Below, in pieces: positions 25,060-36,243 of a stretch of 64,000 nucleotides of DNA; positions within the stretch are counted from its first letter, which is position 1, and each line of letters opens with the position of its first letter. Source of the stretch: Streptomyces adelaidensis. GTDB taxonomy: Bacteria; Actinomycetota; Actinomycetes; Streptomycetales; Streptomycetaceae. The notes beneath the pieces were generated by a model. It was not told the DNA's origin. It made no database searches and saw only the letters and a list, made by a program, of their open reading frames with translations. The position numbers were made by a program, and so were the translations under genes. The stretch is taken from NCBI RefSeq assembly GCF_016598475.1, contig NZ_JAEMUX010000004.1, positions 1 to 64,000 on the forward strand, written 5' to 3'.

Positions 25060-26262
25060 ATGACGCGAGGAACGGGACGGGGCGCGAGCTCCGGTGCGCC
25101 GCGCAGCGTGGACGTGGCCCGCTTGGCCGGGGTCTCGCAGAAGACGGTGTCGCGGGTTTTCAACGACGAGCCGTACGTCTCCGCCGAGGTGCGCCGACGC
25201 GTCCTCGAAGCCACCGAGCGGCTCGGCTACCGGCGCAACAGCGCCGCCCGGGCACTGGCGTCCGGGCGCACCCGCTCGATCGGCGTGGTGACGCTCGGCA
25301 CGGCCCTGTACGGCCCCGCCTCGCTGCTCATGGGTGTCGAGCGGGTCGTCCGGGACACGGGATACGCGCTCCGCGTGGTCAACACGATGGAGGGCGACCC
25401 GGCGGGCATCGCCGGCGCCGTGAGCTCGCTCCTCGACCAGGGGGTGGACGGCATCGTCATCTCCGAACCGATCGACGAGGACGCGGACCACGCGCGAACC
25501 GGGAGCGCCGGAAGCATCGAGGGAATCAGGGAAGTCTCGCCCCTCCGCCTCGACGTGCCGGTCCTCGTCCTCGGCGCCCCACCGCCGGTCACCGCCCCCA
25601 CGGTGCTGACCGCGGGGAACGGCGCCGATCCGATGGCCCGCACGGCCACCGAACACCTCCTGGACCTGGGCCATATGACGGTCCATCACCTAGCCGGTCC
25701 GCAGCGGTGGTACGCCGCCAGGGACCGTCTGGAGGGATGGCGCAGGACGCTGGCCGCACGGGGCAGGGACGTGCCCCCGGCGGTCGAGGGCGACTGGTCG
25801 GCCGCGTCCGGGTACCGGGCGGGGCGGGAGCTGGCCGAGGCCGGTGACGTCACCGCGGTGTCCGCCGCCAACGACGACATGGCGATCGGCCTGATCCGCG
25901 CGCTGACCGAGGCGGGCCGGCGCGTGCCGGAGGACGTCAGTGTCATCGGCTTCGACGACGTTCCGGTGGCCGCCTACGTCACCCCTCCCCTCACCACGGT
26001 GCGACAACCGTTCGACGCCGTCGCGCAGGAGGGGCTGAAACGCCTCGTGCACGCCATCGAGAACCCCGACGCGGACCCCATGCCGACGACCGACCCACCG
26101 GTCGACCTCGTCGTCCGCGCCTCGACCGCGCCCCCTCCCCCGCACCCGCCCCGCCGGACGCCCCCGGCGCACGAGCGGCCCACCGCCTCCCGCACCGACG
26201 GAGGCGCCCCGGGTCCACCCCTCGCGAACGGAGGCCCGCCCAGTCGCCACCACCTCAGCTGA
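25060..26262 (+). CDS. LacI-family regulator 3
   Basis: 400 aa. HTH RSVDVARLAGVSQKTVSRVFNDEPYVSAEVRRRV, hinge RALASGRTRSIGVVT, ligand domain to SVIGFDDVPVAAYVTPPLTTVRQPFDAV, then a Pro/Arg-rich C-terminal tail of about 50 residues (PPPPHPPRRTPPAHERP) longer than usual. Ribosome binding site GGGAGA. It probably controls the downstream sugar-binding protein and beta-galactosidase and itself through the 24963-25021 operators. Confidence 0.92.
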   Translation: MTRGTGRGASSGAPRSVDVARLAGVSQKTVSRVFNDEPYVSAEVRRRVLEATERLGYRRNSAARALASGRTRSIGVVTLGTALYGPASLLMGVERVVRDTGYALRVVNTMEGDPAGIAGAVSSLLDQGVDGIVISEPIDEDADHARTGSAGSIEGIREVSPLRLDVPVLVLGAPPPVTAPTVLTAGNGADPMARTATEHLLDLGHMTVHHLAGPQRWYAARDRLEGWRRTLAARGRDVPPAVEGDWSAASGYRAGRELAEAGDVTAVSAANDDMAIGLIRALTEAGRRVPEDVSVIGFDDVPVAAYVTPPLTTVRQPFDAVAQEGLKRLVHAIENPDADPMPTTDPPVDLVVRASTAPPPPHPPRRTPPAHERPTASRTDGGAPGPPLANGGPPSRHHLS

Positions 26263-26460
26263 TCAGCGAGCCGCCGCTCCACTGAGCGCGGAGCCCCGCG
26301 CGTGACCGACGGTCGAGCCGCCGCACCGATCACGCCCGCGCCGCCCGCGCCCCGCACCTCGTCGCCCGCGCGCCCATCGGGCCGCCCCTGAACGCAGCGG
26401 GCCCCGAGACCGGTCCCGTACCCGTCTCCGCGTCACCCCACCGTCTCCACGGCTCTGCCC

Positions 26461-26514
26461 TCTCCACCGCCTCCACCCTCTCCACGGCCTCCACCCTCTC
26501 CACCGCCTCCACCC
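26461..26514. repeat. Three 18-bp tandem repeats in a non-coding gap
   Basis: TCTCCACCGCCTCCACCC and close copies at 26461, 26479 and 26497. They lie in the 389-nt gap (26263-26651) between LacI-3 and the binding-protein gene; the gap is strikingly C-rich on this strand and shows no other gene-like feature. Confidence 0.85.
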
Positions 26515-26651
26515 TCTTCCCGAGGACGCGTCCCTCGACCACGTCGGCGGTCCCCGCCCGGTCGTCGCGTCCCCGCCTTTCTCCGAACCACCCCATCCCC
26601 GCACGCCCTCGCCCCGCGTGCCCTCGTCTTCGCCACCGGCGGGAGTCCACC

Positions 26652-27971
26652 ATGTCCATAGCCCGATCCACCTCCGCATCCGCATCCGCGTCCGGCCCTT
26701 CTCGCATGAGCCGACGGCTGTTCCTCTCCACCACAGGAGCCCTGTCGCCGGGCGCCGCCCTCACCGCCTGCGGCGGCGGTGACTCCGACGGTTCCTCCGG
26801 CTCCGCCGCCGCGAAGCCGGTCAGTCAGGCCGACATCGACAAGGCGATGAAGACGCCGACCGAGCTGACGTTCTGGACCTGGGTCCCGAACATCGCCAAG
26901 GAGATCGCCCTCTTCGAGAAGAAGTACCCGGCGATCAAGGTCAAGGTCGTCAACGCCGGTCAGGGCACCCCGCAGTACACCAAGCTGCGCACGGCGCTGA
27001 AGGCGGGCAGCGGCGCCCCCGACATGGTGCAGGTCGAGTACCAGGCCATCCCGACCTTCACCATCACCGACAGCCTGCTGGACCTGCGGCCGTACGGCGC
27101 CGCCGCACTCAAGTCCACCTTCGTCGACTGGACCTGGGGCCAGGTCAGCGGCAGCAATGGCGAGGTGTGGGCGATCCCGCAGGACACCGGCCCGATGGGC
27201 ATGCTGTACCGCAAGGACATCTTCGACAAGCACGGCATCGACGTGCCCACGACCTGGGACGACTTCGCCGAAGCGGCCCGCAAGCTCCACAAGGCGGACC
27301 CGGACGTCTACCTCACCAACCTCGCCGCGAACCAACCCGCCGCCTGGCACGGCCTGTTGGGGCAGGCGGGCGCCAAGCCGTACGTCACCTCGGGCAAGAG
27401 CGACATCGCCATCAGCGTCGACGACTCCGTCTCGAAGAAGCTCGGCGCGTACTGGGGCGGGCTCGCGAAGGAGGGCGTCATCGGGGTGGAGCCTGACTTC
27501 ACCGACTCCTGGTACGCGGCCCTGAACAAGGGCAAGTACGCCACCTGGCTGACCGCTGCCTGGGGCCCGGTCTTCCTCTCCGGCTCGGCCAAGTCCACCG
27601 CCGGCCGGTGGCGGGCGGCCCCGCTGCCGCAGTGGGACGCCGCCAAGCCCAGCTCCGGCAACTGGGGCGGCTCGACCACCGCGGTCATCCGGTCCACCAA
27701 GAACCCGGTCGCGGCGGCGTTGTTCGCGCAGTTCCTCAACACCGACCCGGCCAGCGCCAAGATGTTCGCCACCGAGCAGTTCTTCTTCCCGGCGACCAAG
27801 GCGCTGCTCTCGGACGCCGAGTTCACCGGGGACTCGCCCTCCTTCTACGGCGGGCAGAAGGTCAACGAGGTCTTCGCCGACATCGGCTCCACGGTCAACT
27901 TCTCCTTCCAGTGGCCGCCGTTCCTCGACCAGGCGGCGACCGATTATGCGCGCTCCTCGACGAGCAGTTGA
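26652..27971 (+). CDS. Sugar ABC transporter substrate-binding lipoprotein, C-terminus probably truncated
   Basis: 439 aa. A twin-arginine-like signal (MSRRLFLSTTGALSPGAALTAC) ends in a lipobox Cys. The family-1 binding protein follows: PTELTFWTWVPNIAKEIALFEKKYP, GMLYRKDIFDKHGIDVPTTWDDF, SGNWGGSTTAVIRSTKNPVAAALFAQFL, FPATKALLSDAEF. After FSFQWPPFLDQAATDYA the ending RSSTSS replaces the usual final helices; the sibling at 10054 continues about 35 residues further. The downstream permease genes are absent and DNA switches to a beta-galactosidase near 28018, so the 3' end was probably lost at the same junction. Confidence 0.8.
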   Translation: MSIARSTSASASASGPSRMSRRLFLSTTGALSPGAALTACGGGDSDGSSGSAAAKPVSQADIDKAMKTPTELTFWTWVPNIAKEIALFEKKYPAIKVKVVNAGQGTPQYTKLRTALKAGSGAPDMVQVEYQAIPTFTITDSLLDLRPYGAAALKSTFVDWTWGQVSGSNGEVWAIPQDTGPMGMLYRKDIFDKHGIDVPTTWDDFAEAARKLHKADPDVYLTNLAANQPAAWHGLLGQAGAKPYVTSGKSDIAISVDDSVSKKLGAYWGGLAKEGVIGVEPDFTDSWYAALNKGKYATWLTAAWGPVFLSGSAKSTAGRWRAAPLPQWDAAKPSSGNWGGSTTAVIRSTKNPVAAALFAQFLNTDPASAKMFATEQFFFPATKALLSDAEFTGDSPSFYGGQKVNEVFADIGSTVNFSFQWPPFLDQAATDYARSSTSS

Positions 27972-28019
27972 CACCCCCGCACCCAGGACGACGGCGTCTT
28001 CGTCCACTGGCTGCTCAGC

Positions 28020-30053
28020 ATGTCACCGTCATCCGGGTCGGCGAGTCGGTGTGGTCGACCTGGGAGCCGGAGAACGGCCGCTTCGACCTCGACTGGCTCC
28101 AGCCGGTCCTCGACGGTGCCCATGAGCGCGGCATCTCCGTCGTCCTCGGCACCCCGACGTACGCCGTACCGCCGTGGCTGGCCCGCCAGTACCCGGAGAT
28201 CACCGGTGAGCGGCGCACCGGTGAGCGCATCGGCTGGGGTGCCCGGCAGGAGGTCGACTTCACCCACCCCGCGTTCCGCTTCCACGCCGAGCGGGTGATC
28301 CGGAAGATCGTCGCCCGGTACGCCGACCACCCGTCCGTCATCGGCTTCCAGGTCGACAACGAGCCGGGCAACGAACTCCTGCACAACCAGGGCGTGTTCC
28401 AGCGCTTCGTCGACCATCTGCGGGAGAAGTACGGGGACGTGGAGACCCTGAACCGCGAGTGGGGGCTCGTCTACTGGTCCCACCGGCTGTCCACCTGGGC
28501 GGATCTGTGGACGCCCGACAACAACGCGCAGCCGCAGTACGACGTGGCCTGGCGGGAGTTCCAGGCCCGGCAGGTCACCGAGTTCATCGGCTGGCAGGCC
28601 GACATCGTCCGCGAGTACGCCGGCCCCGAGCACTTCGTCACCACCTGTATCTCCTACACCCGGCCCGCGGTGGAGGACGACGAGCTGACCGAGCCGCTCG
28701 ACATCGCGTCCGGCAACCCGTACTACGGCATGCAGGACAGTCTGCTGCTTCCCGACCCCACGCCCGACGACCATCAGCAGAAGTGGCAGACCGCCGGTGT
28801 CTGGTCGCTCTACCAGACCGCCGAACTGGATGTTCTCCTCCCGCCAGGAGCCGTTCCTGGTCACCGAGACCGACGCGGGTTCCATCGGCTTCCCCTGGGA
28901 CAACCGGCCCGCCTACGACGGGCAGTGGCGGCAGGCCGCGTGGGCGCTCGTCGGCCGCGGGGCCCGCATGATCGAGTACTGGCACTGGCACACCCTGCAC
29001 TTCGGCGCCGAGACCTACTGGGGCGGCATCCTCCCGCACACCGGCCGACCGGGCCGGACGTACGGCGAACTCGCCGGGCTGGGAGCCTAGTTCGAGGCGG
29101 CCGGTCCGCTCGTCGCGGGGTTGGAGCCGGACGCCGACATCACGATGGTCTACTCGACGCCCAGCAAGTGGCTGATGCAGAAGTACCCGCCGCTGGCCAC
29201 GGCGGACGGCGAGCCGGACCCGGCGGCCTACCACCGGATCTTCGACCCCTTCTACCGGGGTGCCTTCGACGCCGGCCGCCAGGTGCGCATCGTGCACGCC
29301 CGCCAGCTGCACGACCCGCGCGGGGAGCGGACGGGCCCGACCCCCGAGGAGGCGGTCCGCCGGCACCCGGTCCTGGTCGTCCCGGGGCTGTACCTGGCGG
29401 CCGACTCGATGCTCGACTGGCTCGCGGCCTACGCCGAGGCGGGCGGCCATCTGGTCCTCGGACCGCGCTCCGGCTACGCCGACGAGGAGGCACGCGCCCG
29501 CGCCGAGGCGGGCCCCGGCCGCCTCACCGACGCCGCGGGGGTCAGCTACGACGAGTTCAGCAACCTCGTCCGCGAGGTGCCCGTGCGGCAGACGCCGGGC
29601 GGGCCGCTGGACCTGCCCGAGAGAGCGACGGCGACGCGGTGGGCGGACGCTCTGACCGTCGCCGACGCCGAGGTGCTCGTCGGCTACGACCATCCGCACT
29701 TCGGCCGCTGGCCCGCGGTCACCACCCGCCGCCACGGCGCCGGACGGGTCACCTGCGTGGGTACGGTGCCCGGCCGCGACCTGGCCCGGGCGCTGGCCGA
29801 GTGGCTGACGCCCACCGCCCGCCACGCCTGGCGGGACCTCCCGGCGACGGTCACCGCGACGACGGGCACAGCGCCCGACGGACGCCGTGTCCACATCGTC
29901 CACAACTGGAGCTGGCAGCCCGCGAGCGTGCCCGCGCCGGTGGACCTCTCCGATGCCCTCAACGGCGAGTCCCTGCCCGCCGGTTCGGCGCTGGAGCTCG
30001 GCCCCTGGGACGTACGCGTACTCGCCTCTGACGACACCGAAGACCACTCCTGA
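28020..30053 (+). pseudogene. GH42 beta-galactosidase: 5' truncation, frameshift and in-frame stop
   Basis: Similarity begins at HVTVIRVGESVWSTWEPENG with no start codon; the first ~40 residues are missing. The barrel has IGFQVDNEPGNE (acid/base Glu), VYWSHRLSTWADLWTP and YYGMQDSLLLP. Near 28830 the frame shifts: SSRQEPFLVTETDAGSIGFPWDN (nucleophile Glu in TETDAG) is one frame over. It then meets a TAG at 29088-29090 (LAGLGA-stop-FEAAGPLVAG, where GAG is expected) before continuing from 29121 to 30053. At least three lesions make this non-functional as written. Confidence 0.85.
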
Positions 30054-30074
30054 TCCGATCCCCGAGGAGGGGCT

Positions 30075-31880
30075 GTGCAGAGAAGAAAACCGGCCAGAGC
30101 ACTGGGTGGCGCCGTCGCCGCGGCGTCGCTGCTCCTGATCCCCGCGTCCAGTGCCCAGGCGTACAACCCGACGGGCGGCATCCTCTACCAGCTCGGCAGC
30201 GAGCCCTGTCTGAAGGGGCGGGGCAACTGCGCGGTCTACCCCAAGTCGGCGCAGCTGCCGAGCGGCCGGCTGATCGCGTCGTTCGAGAAGTCGACGGTGG
30301 TGCCGGCGTCCGGCAGCGCCGACGGGCAGACGCTGCCCGTCCACAAGAGCGACGACCACGGCACGACCTGGCAGCCGCTGTCGGAGGTCAAGGCCCCGGC
30401 GTACCTATCCGACGACCCCAAGTACCCGAAGTACACCAGCAATTGGACCAACCCCTACCTGTACACCCTGCCGCAGGACGTCGGTGACCTGAAGCAGGGC
30501 ACGCTGCTCCTCGCGAGTGTCGTCTCGGGCGACGACTACTACTACAAGGAGCACAAGGCAGCCGACCCGAACTGGACGCCGTCCAACGACGGCGACCGCA
30601 GGGACATGGCGATCGCCCTGTACTCCAGCACCGACGACGGGGCGACCTGGAAGATCCTCAACGTCGTCGCGACGGGCGGCTGGCAGGGCGGCAGCGCGGG
30701 CGCGACCGGCCAGAACATCGCCGACGCGAACACGAACAAGCAGGTGGATCCCCTCAGGGAGCCGTACCTGATGGTCTACAAGGGCAAGCTCGTCTGCTAC
30801 TACTCCGACGAGAACGACTACACCGGCTTCAACGCGACGACCGGCGTCCCGACGCTGGACCCCGCCAACGACACCGCCAAGGACTCGCTCGGCCAGATCC
30901 TCGTCCACAAGACGTGGGACGGCCGCAGTGCGCAATGGGGCAGCCCCGTCGTCGACCTCGCGGGCCTGACCGAGGACATGGGCGGCGGCAAGTCGGAGAT
31001 CGGCGGCGGCCGACCCGGCATGACGAACGTCGTCCGGACCACGGACGGCAAGTGGCTCCTGCCGTACGAGTACTGGGGCGGCGGAGCCAACACCCGCTAC
31101 CGGATCGCCGACAACCCGCTGGAGTTCTTCCGCGGCTCCGCCACCGGCGAGGGCGTCGCCTCGCTGCCCGTCGACACCGGCTCCCGTCCGCTCGCGACGG
31201 GCGGCAGCCCGGTCGTCATCAGGCTTCCCGGCGGGCGCCTGGTCTACAACGCCGCCGGCAGCGGCAACGTCTGGGTCAACGAGAGCGGCCGCAGCGACGG
31301 AGTGTGGAAGGAGTACCAGACGACCTCACGCGCCGGCTACAGCCGCAGTCTCCAGTACGTCGAAGGCACCGGCCGCATCTCGATCCTCAACAACCAGGGC
31401 ACGTCCACGCTCGCCTACGCCGAGGTCGATCTCGGCCACTCGGACGGCGCCTACGTCCAGCTGGTGAACCGCAGGACGGACCAGGTGATCGGGACCGGCG
31501 GCAGGACCAACGACGCGAACATCGGCAACGGGGACGTCCCCGACGTACGTCTGGAGGACGCCGGCTCGGCGGCGAACCCGGACACCCAGTACTGGCACGT
31601 GGTGACGGAGCCGCAGGGCGGTGTGACCCTGCTCAACAAGTCGGGCGGCCGCGCGGCGGCCGTCTGGACCGGCAACGCCACGGCCGGCCAGCGGATCGGC
31701 CAGTGGGTCGACAACAGCCCCACCGGCAGCTGGAACCTCGTCAAGACCGCCGACGGGTTCTTCCGGCTGCAGTCGGCGAAGAACACGAGCCTGTACCTGA
31801 CCGGTACGTCCGCCGGGGCGCCGCTCACCCTGCAGACCAGCGTGAGTGACGGCTCGCAGGAGTGGGAGCTCGTCCCCTAG
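30075..31880 (+). CDS. Secreted sialidase-like beta-propeller protein with C-terminal ricin-type domain
   Basis: 601 aa from GTG 30075 (GAGGAGGGG). A Sec signal peptide ends near SSAQAYN. The ~420-residue propeller carries two Asp-boxes (SDDHGTTW, STDDGATW) and a five- or six-bladed pattern as in exo-sialidases and GH93 exo-arabinanases (SAQLPSGRLIASFEK, EPYLMVYKGKLVCYYSDEN). The last ~140 residues resemble a beta-trefoil ricin-like carbohydrate-binding domain (YVQLVNRRTDQVIGTGG...FFRLQSAKNTSLYL). It starts 22 nt after the GH42 gene and appears intact. Substrate uncertain between sialoside and arabinan. Confidence 0.78.
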   Translation: MQRRKPARALGGAVAAASLLLIPASSAQAYNPTGGILYQLGSEPCLKGRGNCAVYPKSAQLPSGRLIASFEKSTVVPASGSADGQTLPVHKSDDHGTTWQPLSEVKAPAYLSDDPKYPKYTSNWTNPYLYTLPQDVGDLKQGTLLLASVVSGDDYYYKEHKAADPNWTPSNDGDRRDMAIALYSSTDDGATWKILNVVATGGWQGGSAGATGQNIADANTNKQVDPLREPYLMVYKGKLVCYYSDENDYTGFNATTGVPTLDPANDTAKDSLGQILVHKTWDGRSAQWGSPVVDLAGLTEDMGGGKSEIGGGRPGMTNVVRTTDGKWLLPYEYWGGGANTRYRIADNPLEFFRGSATGEGVASLPVDTGSRPLATGGSPVVIRLPGGRLVYNAAGSGNVWVNESGRSDGVWKEYQTTSRAGYSRSLQYVEGTGRISILNNQGTSTLAYAEVDLGHSDGAYVQLVNRRTDQVIGTGGRTNDANIGNGDVPDVRLEDAGSAANPDTQYWHVVTEPQGGVTLLNKSGGRAAAVWTGNATAGQRIGQWVDNSPTGSWNLVKTADGFFRLQSAKNTSLYLTGTSAGAPLTLQTSVSDGSQEWELVP

Positions 31881-31975
31881 CGGACGCGCGCCGGGCGGCC
31901 GGGCGGCCGGGCGGCGCATGACGAGTGGGGCGACGGTCGGCGGAATAGGCTTCACCACCGAGAAATGAGGAAGAA

Positions 31976-32509
31976 GTGAACCGTCGTGACAGCACCCCGC
32001 CGACCGTCCGCCCGGCGACCTCCTCGGACCTCAAGGCCGTGGCCGACATCTACGCGCACTACGTCCGCCACACCGTGGCCACCTTCGAGGAGACACCGCC
32101 GACCCTCCCCGACTGGGAGCGGCGGCTGGCCGATCTCGCCGGACGGGGCCTGCCCTTCTTCGTCGCCGAGTCGTCCGGCGCGGTGATCGGCTTCGCCTAC
32201 GCGGGCCCCTGGCGCCCCAAGCCGGCCTACCGGTTCGCGGTCGAGGACACCCTCTACCTCGCACCCGACGCCACCGGCCGGGGAGTGGGCGCGGCGCTGC
32301 TGGAGGCGCTCATCACCGAGTCCACCCGGGCCGGCATGCGGCAGATGATCGCCGTTGTCGCGGACACCGGCAGCGAGGCCTCCCTCGCCCTGCACCGGCG
32401 CTTCGGCTTCACGGCCGCCGGCCACCTGGTCGAGGTCGGCCACAAGCACGGCCGCCCGGTCGGCACGCTTCTGCTGCAACGGTCCCTGAGCGCGGGGCGG
32501 TCCGAATAA
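31976..32509 (+). CDS. GNAT N-acetyltransferase (phosphinothricin acetyltransferase-like)
   Basis: 177 aa from GTG 31976 behind GAGGAAG. The opening VRPATSSDLKAVADIYAHYVRHTVATFEE, WRPKPAYRFAVEDTLYLAPDATGRGVGAALLEAL (acetyl-CoA motif) and LHRRFGFTAAGHLVEVGHKHGR are hallmarks of the Bar/Pat/YncA group. These enzymes acetylate phosphinothricin, methionine sulfoximine or similar amines; most chromosomal copies have unknown natural substrates. Monocistronic. Confidence 0.88.
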   Translation: MNRRDSTPPTVRPATSSDLKAVADIYAHYVRHTVATFEETPPTLPDWERRLADLAGRGLPFFVAESSGAVIGFAYAGPWRPKPAYRFAVEDTLYLAPDATGRGVGAALLEALITESTRAGMRQMIAVVADTGSEASLALHRRFGFTAAGHLVEVGHKHGRPVGTLLLQRSLSAGRSE

Positions 32510-32545
32510 CCGCCGAGACCCCAGGCAGAAGGCCAAAAAAAGGAG

Positions 32546-32571
32546 GGCAGGGAGTTCATCGACTCCTTGCC
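32546..32571 (-). terminator. Hairpin with T-run in the minus direction
   Basis: GGCAGGGAGT / ACTCCTTGCC arms (one mismatch) with a 6-nt loop. Read on the minus strand it is followed within 4 nt by seven T residues, an intrinsic-terminator shape, although no minus-strand gene ends here. Confidence 0.5.
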
Positions 32572-32586
32572 ACTCTCAACATATAG

Positions 32587-34125
<1,539 letters not shown>

Positions 34126-34287
34126 GCATCCGGCAGCGTGTCGTCACCACCCATGATCGAAGCCCGTGTCCCACGCCTCCGGCATGGCGAAAAAGACCTC
34201 CGCCATACGGGTGAAAACCGGGCAAATGCTCGTGATGTTCCGACTGTCCGCACATGCTGGGCAAGCCATCGTGATTCCCCTCGTACG

Positions 34288-34319
34288 GCCACGCACCTGA
34301 GCGCTTCCGGGTGCGTGGC
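34288..34319. terminator. Hairpin between rox and the hydrolase gene
   Basis: GCCACGCACC / GGTGCGTGGC, perfect 10-bp arms with a 12-nt loop, 33 nt before the next start. It could end rox transcription or act in the hydrolase leader. Confidence 0.45.
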
Positions 34320-34351
34320 ATCGCGTACGCGCAGCAGTGAGGAGTGGGCAC

Positions 34352-35566
34352 TTGCCTGAGGAGCAGTCGGGTACAAGCACGGGACAGATCAGCTTGGGAG
34401 CACAGATCTCCCGGCAGTCACGCGACGAGGTGACGGTACCGGAGCACGAGGAGTGGGAGCTGACGAACGGCTTCGCGTGGGCCTTCCCCGGCCTCAACGG
34501 CGGCGGAATGGCCCGGCCGGTGATCATCGCTGACGGGTTCAACCTCGGCCCGAGCGAGCTGGACAAGTTCTACCAGGGGCTGGAGGCGGACTTCCCGTTC
34601 ATCAGCACCCTGCGCGAGCGCGGTCAAGCGGTGGTCCTGCTCGGTTTCAGGGACCGCACCGCCTCCATTCTGGAGAACGCCAAGGCCGCACGCGAGGCCG
34701 TGATCCGCGCCAACGTCCTGCGAGGTCCCGGCGGAAACCTGACCGTGGGCGGGTTCAGCATGGGCGGGCTCATCACCCGCTACGCGCTGGCCAAGATGGA
34801 GTCCGAAGGGGAGAACCACGGGACGGAGATGTACTTCTCCTACGACAGCCCCCACCGCGGCGGTTTCCTGCCCGTCGCCGCGCAGGCCCTCACCCACCAC
34901 ACCGTCCCCTCCCCGTTCAACTTCCTGCGCGCGATGGTCGACAGCCCCGCCGCGCACGAGATGCTCCAGTACTGGTACGACCCCGAAACCGAGGAACTGA
35001 TCACGCATCCGGACCGGGAGGACTTCCTCAACGCCCTGGGGGACGTGGGGTGGTGGCCGCGCAGGCCTCGTCTGATCGGGGTGGCCAACGGCGCGGGCAA
35101 CGGCACCGGCACCGTCCTCCCGGCCGGCGCGCCCGCGCTGGACATCAACGGCGGGGCGTTCGCCGACACCACCCTGTTCATCCAGGACGAAGGCGACGAC
35201 GTACTGGTCGCCGACATCAAACGCTCGGTCCCCGCGCCCCCGATCACCACATTGGTCACCACCAGCGGTCTGACCGAGCTGGACGCCGCACCCGGCGGCA
35301 CCCTGGACACCTACCAGATCATCGCCACCCTCATGGAGCCCGCGGGAGCGGCGGCCACCGTGCACTTCCCCGACGTGTGCTTCGTCCCCTCCGTCAGCGC
35401 CCTGGACCTGCGCGACCCCGACAGCCGCGAGCACCTCTTCACCCCGGTCAAGAGCATCAACCCGGACGACAGCGGCCTCGATGAGTTCGCCTACGCCGAC
35501 TCCACCACGCCCCACACCGAGATCGTCCCGGATCTGTGTGTCTGGCTGCTGGAACGCCTCCAGTGA
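34352..35566 (+). CDS. Alpha/beta hydrolase, lipase-like
   Basis: About 404 aa from TTG 34352, behind GAGGAGTG; GTG 34337 overlaps that site. The nucleophile elbow is GGFSMGGLITRYAL (G-x-S-x-G with Ser). Preceding features are RPVIIADGFNLGPSELDKF and VVLLGFRDRTASILENA. YDSPHRGGFLPVAAQAL resembles PGAP1-like or bacterial lipase families. No signal peptide is evident. It probably hydrolyses an ester; substrate unknown. The DVCFVPSVSALDLRDPDSREHLF tail is characteristic of this actinobacterial group. Confidence 0.75.
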   Translation: MPEEQSGTSTGQISLGAQISRQSRDEVTVPEHEEWELTNGFAWAFPGLNGGGMARPVIIADGFNLGPSELDKFYQGLEADFPFISTLRERGQAVVLLGFRDRTASILENAKAAREAVIRANVLRGPGGNLTVGGFSMGGLITRYALAKMESEGENHGTEMYFSYDSPHRGGFLPVAAQALTHHTVPSPFNFLRAMVDSPAAHEMLQYWYDPETEELITHPDREDFLNALGDVGWWPRRPRLIGVANGAGNGTGTVLPAGAPALDINGGAFADTTLFIQDEGDDVLVADIKRSVPAPPITTLVTTSGLTELDAAPGGTLDTYQIIATLMEPAGAAATVHFPDVCFVPSVSALDLRDPDSREHLFTPVKSINPDDSGLDEFAYADSTTPHTEIVPDLCVWLLERLQ

Positions 35567-35634
35567 TTCAGCTAATTGACGGGGCGTCACCGTAGGGCGG
35601 CGCCTCACCCGGGGACCGGAGACGCACCCTCCTG

Positions 35635-36243
35635 TCAGTCGTGGTGGTATTCCGTCGCCGCGTCGAGGAGCCAGTCCGCCAGGTAACCGGCGAAGGACGA
35701 ACGGACCAGGACCCAGAATCCGGCTCGGGGTTCGTCCCGGGCGACCAGGACGATCTGGGTACGGCCCAGTGTCGTCTGGGCGCAGCGGCCCGCGTCGAAG
35801 GCGCGGGGGTGCAGGTCCAGTGGGCAGCCGTGGGCCAGGAGGTCACGGGCGCGGGGGCCGGTGACAAGGACGGTGGTGCGCTGGGCGGAGACGTCGGTGA
35901 CGGAGACGGGTTCGTCCGCGGCGGCCTCCCGGATGCGGCTCTCCAGGTCGCGCTGAGCGCCGGGCGGGGCCACCAGCAGCCATTCGTCGGGGCCCTGCCA
36001 CAACGCGGTCAGCTCTCCGGCGCGTACCACGCTGTTCGGTTCGAGGGGCAGGGCCAGGTCCAGCGCGAGTCCGACGGCGTCCGCCGCCGCTCCCTTGGCG
36101 TCGAGGCGCACGTTCAGCTGGGTCAGGAAGGGGAGTTCGGCCAGCCGGACCGCGCCCCCGGAGGTGCGGGTGGCGGCGGCCAGGCGGTCGGCGGCGTGCG
36201 ACAGCGGGCTGCGGGGCGGAGCGGTGAGTACGGTGTCAGCCAT
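35635..36243 (-). CDS. soxG: Sarcosine oxidase gamma subunit
   Basis: 202 aa. SoxG features: SPLSHAADRLAAATRTSGGAVRLAELPFLTQLNVRLD, LWQGPDEWLLVAPPG, VTDVSAQRTTVLVTGPRARDLLAHGCPLDLHPRAF and WVLVRSSFAGYLADWLLDA. It is the small structural subunit of heterotetrameric sarcosine oxidase. Its start overlaps the soxA stop by 8 nt. It is the last gene of the dimethylglycine oxidase-folD-soxB-soxDA-soxG set. Confidence 0.92.
   Translation of the reverse strand: MADTVLTAPPRSPLSHAADRLAAATRTSGGAVRLAELPFLTQLNVRLDAKGAAADAVGLALDLALPLEPNSVVRAGELTALWQGPDEWLLVAPPGAQRDLESRIREAAADEPVSVTDVSAQRTTVLVTGPRARDLLAHGCPLDLHPRAFDAGRCAQTTLGRTQIVLVARDEPRAGFWVLVRSSFAGYLADWLLDAATEYHHD

Noticed and set aside
26461..26514. The 18-bp repeats as a CRISPR-like array
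   Set aside because: Units are directly adjacent with no unique spacers and only three copies; no cas genes are present.
27972..28017. QDDGVFVHWLLS in an alternative frame at the third junction as a gene fragment
   Set aside because: Too short to assign to any family and bounded by the junction.
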